Below, piece after piece: positions 58,957 through 64,000 of a stretch of DNA of 64,000 bases. This DNA is from Iris pallida (Eukaryota > Streptophyta > Magnoliopsida > Asparagales > Iridaceae). Location of the stretch: the NCBI GenBank assembly GCA_029216955.1, contig JANAVB010023996.1, positions 19,672,700 through 19,736,699 of the forward strand, given 5' to 3'. The first letter of the stretch is position 1. The number at the start of each line of letters is the position of its first letter. The notes beneath the pieces are model-generated. The model saw only the letters and a list, made by a program, of their open reading frames with translations, made no database searches and was not told the origin of the DNA. A program made the position numbers and the translations under genes.

Positions 58957-61907
58957 TTATCCCTGGATGCAATTGTACTCGACATCATAGAGTACGACAT
59001 CATCTTGGGAATGGACTGGCTCAGCGCCTATCATATGATAACCGAATTTGCAGAGAAGAGAGTTGTGTTTCACCTACCCAGAGAAACGGAGTTCTCTTAT
59101 TTGTGCGGCTCGACATCTAAGGGAGCAATGGTGATATCGGCAGTCATAGCTAGACACATGTTATACTCGGGGTGTGAAGGGTACCTCGCTTCTATTCGGG
59201 ACACCCGGATGAAGGGCTCAAACTTAAATCAAGCCGAAGTCTTGGCAGAATTCCCCGATGTGTTTCCAGACGAGATACCTAGAATGCCACCAGATAGAGA
59301 AATTGAATTCATAATTGATACATTTTTGGATACTCGCCCGATATCGAAGCTGCCATACATGATGGCTCCGACAGAACTGAAAGAGTTAAAAGTACAATTA
59401 CAAGAATTACTAGACCATGGATACATTCGCCCAAGTGTATCGCCATGAGGAGCTCCGGTGCTGTTTGTAAAGAAGAAAGATGGGACGATGTGACTGTGCA
59501 TTGATTACCGAGAGCTCAATAAGGCAACTATCAGAAATAAGTACCCCTTGCTAAGGATAGATGATCTGTTTGATCAGCTACAAGGGCGACCATATTTTCT
59601 AAAATTGATCTTCGTTCAGGATACCACCAGTTGAAGATCAGACCCAAAGACGTCCCTAAGTCGGCATTTCGTACAAGATACGAACACTATGAGTTTTTGG
59701 TCATGCCATTCGGTTTGTCTAATGCTCCAACAACCTTTATGGATATAATGAACAGAGTATTTTGATAATTCTTAGACAAGTTGGTTGTTGTATTCATCGA
59801 TAATATCTTGATCTACTCAAAGGACAGGGAGGCTCATGTTGAACACCTGAGGACGGTACTTCAAATGCTTCGAGACCATCAGCTGTATGCAAAACTAAAC
59901 AAATACAAATTCTGGATGAACAACATGTCCTTCATAGGGCACGTTGTCTTGGCGTAAGGTGTTGTCGTTGACCCAAAGTAGATAGAGGTAGTGGTAGACT
60001 AGAAACAGCCTACGTCAGCTAGTGAGATACGGAGTTTTCTCGATTTAGTCGAGTGCTATCGTAGGTTTGTGGGTTTGTGAAAGACTTTTCGAGAATCGCT
60101 TTGCCTCTGACTTGCCTCACTTAGAAGGGAGTCATATTTAAGTGGACCAACGCCTGCGAGAATAGTTTCCAAGAATTAAAGCAACGGCTCGTTACGGCTC
60201 CAATTCTTGCTCTTCCAGAGGGCTCGAAAGGATTTCAGATTTACAGTGATGCATCAGGACTGGTTTGGGATGTGTTCTCATGCAACTTGGGAATACAATA
60301 TCATATGCATTGAGACAACTCAAGCAACATGAGAAAAATTACCCAACTCGTGACTTAGAACTGGCGGCGATTGTGTTCGTATTGAAATTATGGGGATACT
60401 ATCTCTATGGTGTATCCTGCGAGATCTTCATGGACCACAAAAGCCTGAAGTATATATTCACACAAAAAGAATTAAATTTGAGGCAGCAACGTTGGTTGGA
60501 ATTGATCAAGGATTATGACTTGATACACGTTTAGTAAAGGACACGTAGTAGCTGATGCCTTGAGTAGAAAATTTGTCGGGACACTAGCAGTAGCAAAGGA
60601 GGTACTATAAGATTTAGAAGAGATGGGGATCAAATTCAGAGTTCATACACATAATATACAGTTGACTCAGTTGCAGCTTAAGCCAAGCCTCCAGGGAAGG
60701 ATTAGGACTGCTTAGAAGGACGATCTGTTTTTGCAGAAGATATGCGAGTTGATTCTAGCTGGAAAGGCGATCGACTTTGCGGTAGAAGACGACACTATTC
60801 ATGTCAGGAAAGATTGTGCGTTCCTAAGGATGAGGAACTCAGGAATGAAAAAACTAACTGAGGCTCATTTCGTAAAGTATTTCTTGCATCCGGGAAGCTC
60901 TAAAATGTACAAGTTTCTGCACACAATATTTTGGTGGCATGGCATGAAGAAGAATGTGGCACTATTTGTGTCATAATGTTTAGCTTGTCAACGTATGAAG
61001 GCCGAAACCAACGGCCAGGCAGAGAACTACAAAATCTCGCTATCCCACAGTGGAAGTGGGATAAGATCAGTATGGATTTCATAGTTGGCTTACTGAAAAT
61101 GCAGAAGGGAAATGATGCGATTTGGGTGATCGTGGATAGATTGACCAAGTCGGTTCATTTTATTGCAATAAAAGTGACATGGAGCATTGAATGGTTAGCT
61201 CAAATCTATATGAGTGAAATTGTCCTATTACACGGGGTGCCAGCTTCTATAGTGTCAGATAGAGACATGCGATTCTTGTCATGATTTTAGATAAGTCTGC
61301 TATCAGTATTAGGCACAAAGTTGAATTTTGGTTCGGTATACCATCTGCAGATCGATGGACAGACGAAAAGAGTAAATCAGATTCTTGAAAAGGTCTGTTC
61401 GATTCGAGAAAGGCTCAAAGTTGCTCAAAGTCGATAGGAAAGCTATACGGACGTACATCGATGACCTTTAGAATTTACTGTGGGCGACCATGTCATCTTG
61501 AAAGTTACACCCATACAGGTGTGATACGGTTTTGGATGAAGGGAAAGTTGATCCCGAGATTCGTTGGACCTTTCGAGATTTTGGAGAAGGTAGCCTCCGT
61601 GGCTTACCGACTTGCACTACCTCTAGCTCTGGCTGATGTGCATGACATCTTCCATTTGTCCTAAATACGAAAGTACATGCATGATCCAAGTTACATAGTA
61701 AACTTTGATCAGTTGCAGCTGAGCGCTGACCTATCCTACACTGAAGAGCCTGTCCAGATTTTAGACAAGAAGGAGAGTTTTCGAAATTATACAGTGTCTT
61801 TAGTCAACGTGCTATGGTGGAACTATGTTGTCGAAGGGTCGACGTGGGAATTGGAAGAGGAGATGAGGGTGAAATACCCCTTGTTGTTTGATAATTTTGA
61901 GGTATGA
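58957..61907 (+). pseudogene. pol: element A RT, RNase H, integrase and chromodomain-like tail, degraded
   Basis: The protease end (IILGMDWLSAYHM) leads into RT (GYIRPSVSP, stop TGA at 59446-59448, [19 protein letters not shown]). A frameshift near 59590 and paired stops near 59764-59772 follow. The catalytic box reads [12 protein letters not shown]: the second aspartate of the DD pair is asparagine (codon 59803-59805). RNase H is partly open at 60265-60534 ([28 protein letters not shown]). Integrase pieces lie at 60731-61284 (MDFIVGL, IVSDRDMRF). The C-terminal block at 61461-61664 (VAYRLALPLALADVHDIFHLS) and a chromodomain-like tail (STWELEEEMRVKYP) end at the TGA at 61905-61907. Many lesions; clearly dead. 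Confidence 0.9.
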
Positions 61908-61955
61908 CTTTTATTTTAAGTTTCGACGATGAAAGTTTTTCTTAGTGATATATTA

Positions 61956-63724
61956 TATAGTGCCCCGCTCCTAGCGGTTCACTATGTATGGCTTGTGGCT
62001 TTATCAACTCGGTCGGAACTGAGTATTGGGGAAACTTACCGTCGACATCGAATTGATCACGGACAAATACATAAAAACCTTTTCAACTAATGGATTGGTA
62101 TCTCTTGAAATGTGTCCAAGTATTTTTTTGGATGTTTTGCTGCTAGTTTTTTTGCTTGGTTTTGATGGATGCATTTCTGAATGGTTTTCGATGATTTGAT
62201 TCATGCCCGTTTTTATCAATTTTTATAGCATTTATTCTTGAGAATTCTAAGGAAAGGGAACATAACGAGATGGAGTATTAACCAAACTTTTGGTGCCATT
62301 GCAGACGCACGCGTGACATAAGGCTAAGCGTACATGTGTTCCTCTGCTCTCAGCAATTATCTAATTAGTAAATTTGGATCTCTGTGGTGGTTTTGTCCCT
62401 CTCGCTATTCCTTCATGCCAACTAAATAAATTGTCTTGTAACATCCGTTGATCGATAACTTGATACAAATACCACAAGTCAATACCATTAAGAAGCTAGA
62501 GATACGAACATTGAATGAATCAATTTGTTGCTAACACTTTGCTAATGAATAAATTGCCACATGAACATTGAAATGTGCTTGTCCCTTGAACATTGAAACG
62601 TTGCGATGAAACGAACATGGAAATAAGATGAATTGATGCATAAGATTGTGGAATATGAAATACAGAGAAATGAACATATTGTCTTTTTTTACTTTCAATA
62701 TTATACCATGCACACTATACTTATCGAGTCAGATTCGCATTCGCATGGTCAGGGACAACTTGTATACAAGGGGTGACTAGTTCCTCGGATGGTATGCCCA
62801 GCGCTGGGACCGATCTGACCATGGGGGAAGTGTAAACATACTTTAAGGGTACGTGGTATCGAGATATTTTATTTGGGCTTACAACCCGATGAAATAGCAC
62901 GCCAACTACCGGACGAAGTCCTATATGGCAATGTCCGAAATGGTGCACTAGCACCAGTGGTCATGTTGTAAGAATACATGCTAATCAATATTTTGTGCAG
63001 GGGCGATAAGTATTATTATTATCCAGTATCTTATGCAGGAAGCTGGATTTGGCCAACGATAAAATAAACAGTTGTTTCATATACTATTATGTTGCCTCAA
63101 ATGTGAATTACTCTGAATGTTGCTTGTCCCTAATAAATCTCATGATTTAAAATGCTTGTCATTAGTAATAAAATGTTGGTTTAGCTGAGTGGGCCAACGG
63201 GACTCACCAGCGCATTGTTATAATGTGTTGACCCCTCCTCTACATGTATTAGAGAAGGCTCGGACGCACGTCTGAACTAAGGCTTTGAATTGCTGCTATT
63301 TCCTTTTAAGTTACTTTCAATAAAGACGCACAAAGTATTGCGGAGCTTTCAAAGATTATTGCTTAGATTTCAAAAGTACTAAAGGGGCATGATCTATATA
63401 ACGAGAAGTTATTTCATGGCAGCCTATCAGTTGTATTTCTTTTCATGAATCAATATTGCCGAAAAGGCATTTCAAAGAGTACCAAGAAAAGCTGTATTTT
63501 GGCTACAATTATTAATAAAATGAATATTATTTCTTCCTATTCTGCGTACTCATTTCCTCTATAAATGTGGCTTATTTTCAAATATTTTGAAATGACATAA
63601 AGATGCCCATTCTTGCCTTGTACAAGTGCAACTCCAGACTTGTATGGTATCACGCCTTAGCGATGACAAACTATCCAGCGTGAATCAAAACGATGCGAAT
63701 GATTCCCCGAATCGGGGTGTGACA
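61956..63724 (+). repeat. right LTR of element A
   Basis: Starts TATAGTGCCCCGCTCC, matches 20634-22405, and ends GGGGTGTGACA before the AGACG duplication. Confidence 0.92.
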
Positions 63725-64000
63725 AGACGGGGTCCTTTCAAAGCAAGTAGGAAGCTCCGTTGCAAGACTAAAACTAGTTATTCAAGCATGGCCTATGATT
63801 CATAGTAAACTTAACTAAACTCGGTGTATCCTGCCTTTTCATTTTGCAGCGTATATTCATTGGTTCATTCCCTTTTGTTTAACATAGTTTGATGAAAAGC
63901 ATATTATAACAAAGCATACGAATAGTTATTTGGTAAGCAGTTCTATGGCCTGTATATGTGAGATGTCGTACAATAGTTTATTGGAATAAGCCTTTGTGTC
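63725..64000 (-). repeat. continuation of element E after element A
   Basis: Begins with the second AGACG copy and should continue the DNA that ended at 20633. No gene or terminus of E is seen before the window ends. Confidence 0.35.

Overview
This is plant nuclear DNA, and almost all of it is transposable elements. It holds one recognisable host gene: an intronless, GC-rich AAA-ATPase at 2308-3796, of the membrane-anchored BCS1-like type (Arabidopsis At2g46620-like). As read, it is broken by one extra base and one in-frame stop. Plant-type Ty1/Copia and Ty3/Gypsy elements, a plant-type LINE RNase H domain and a hAT element with a TAGGGGTGTAAA terminus all point to a flowering plant. The very GC-rich coding sequence hints at a monocot, but that is inference.

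Layout. (i) 1-5460: a large AT-rich foldback element, the AAA-ATPase locus, simple repeats, a hAT element with a perfect 8-bp target-site duplication (TSD), and a short minisatellite. (ii) 5461-14746: a Copia element with 0.58-kb LTRs, split in its integrase by a 4.06-kb solo LTR (S1, 7764-11822). (iii) 14747-20633: mostly unassigned DNA. It includes a 5'-truncated LINE with a perfect 15-bp TSD and poly(A) tail (15519-16885), a hairpin MITE inside a TA repeat (19526-19720), and two LTR ends read on the minus strand (18872 and 19865). (iv) 20634-63724: one nested stack of Gypsy elements. (v) 63725-64000: the other side of the stack's insertion site.

The stack can be solved from exact TSDs. Element A (LTRs 20634-22405 and 61956-63724, TSD AGACG) was hit in its protease region by element B (24054-49719, TSD AAGAC). 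Six bases further on it was hit by element D (49731-58956, TSD TTATC). B was hit between protease and RT by a second solo LTR of the S family (S2, 29935-34710, TSD AAATG), and in its integrase by element C (37376-45759, TSD ATAGG). The left LTR of D carries a 1.27-kb solo LTR of apparently different, possibly Copia, type (50289-51558). LTR divergence judged by eye fits this order: about 10% for A and D, about 2% for the Copia element, and 1-1.5% for C.

None of the elements looks autonomous today. A has stops, frameshifts and a mutated RT catalytic aspartate. B has a nearly complete gag-protease-RT-RNase H-integrase-chromodomain frame with a few stops, plus an intact 110-codon ORF of unknown function ahead of gag. 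D has no recognisable coding capacity. C has long, very similar LTRs around only about 1 kb that encodes a capsid-less Gag with two zinc knuckles, so it is a non-autonomous TR-GAG type element. No rRNA, tRNA, CRISPR or bacterial-type features were seen.
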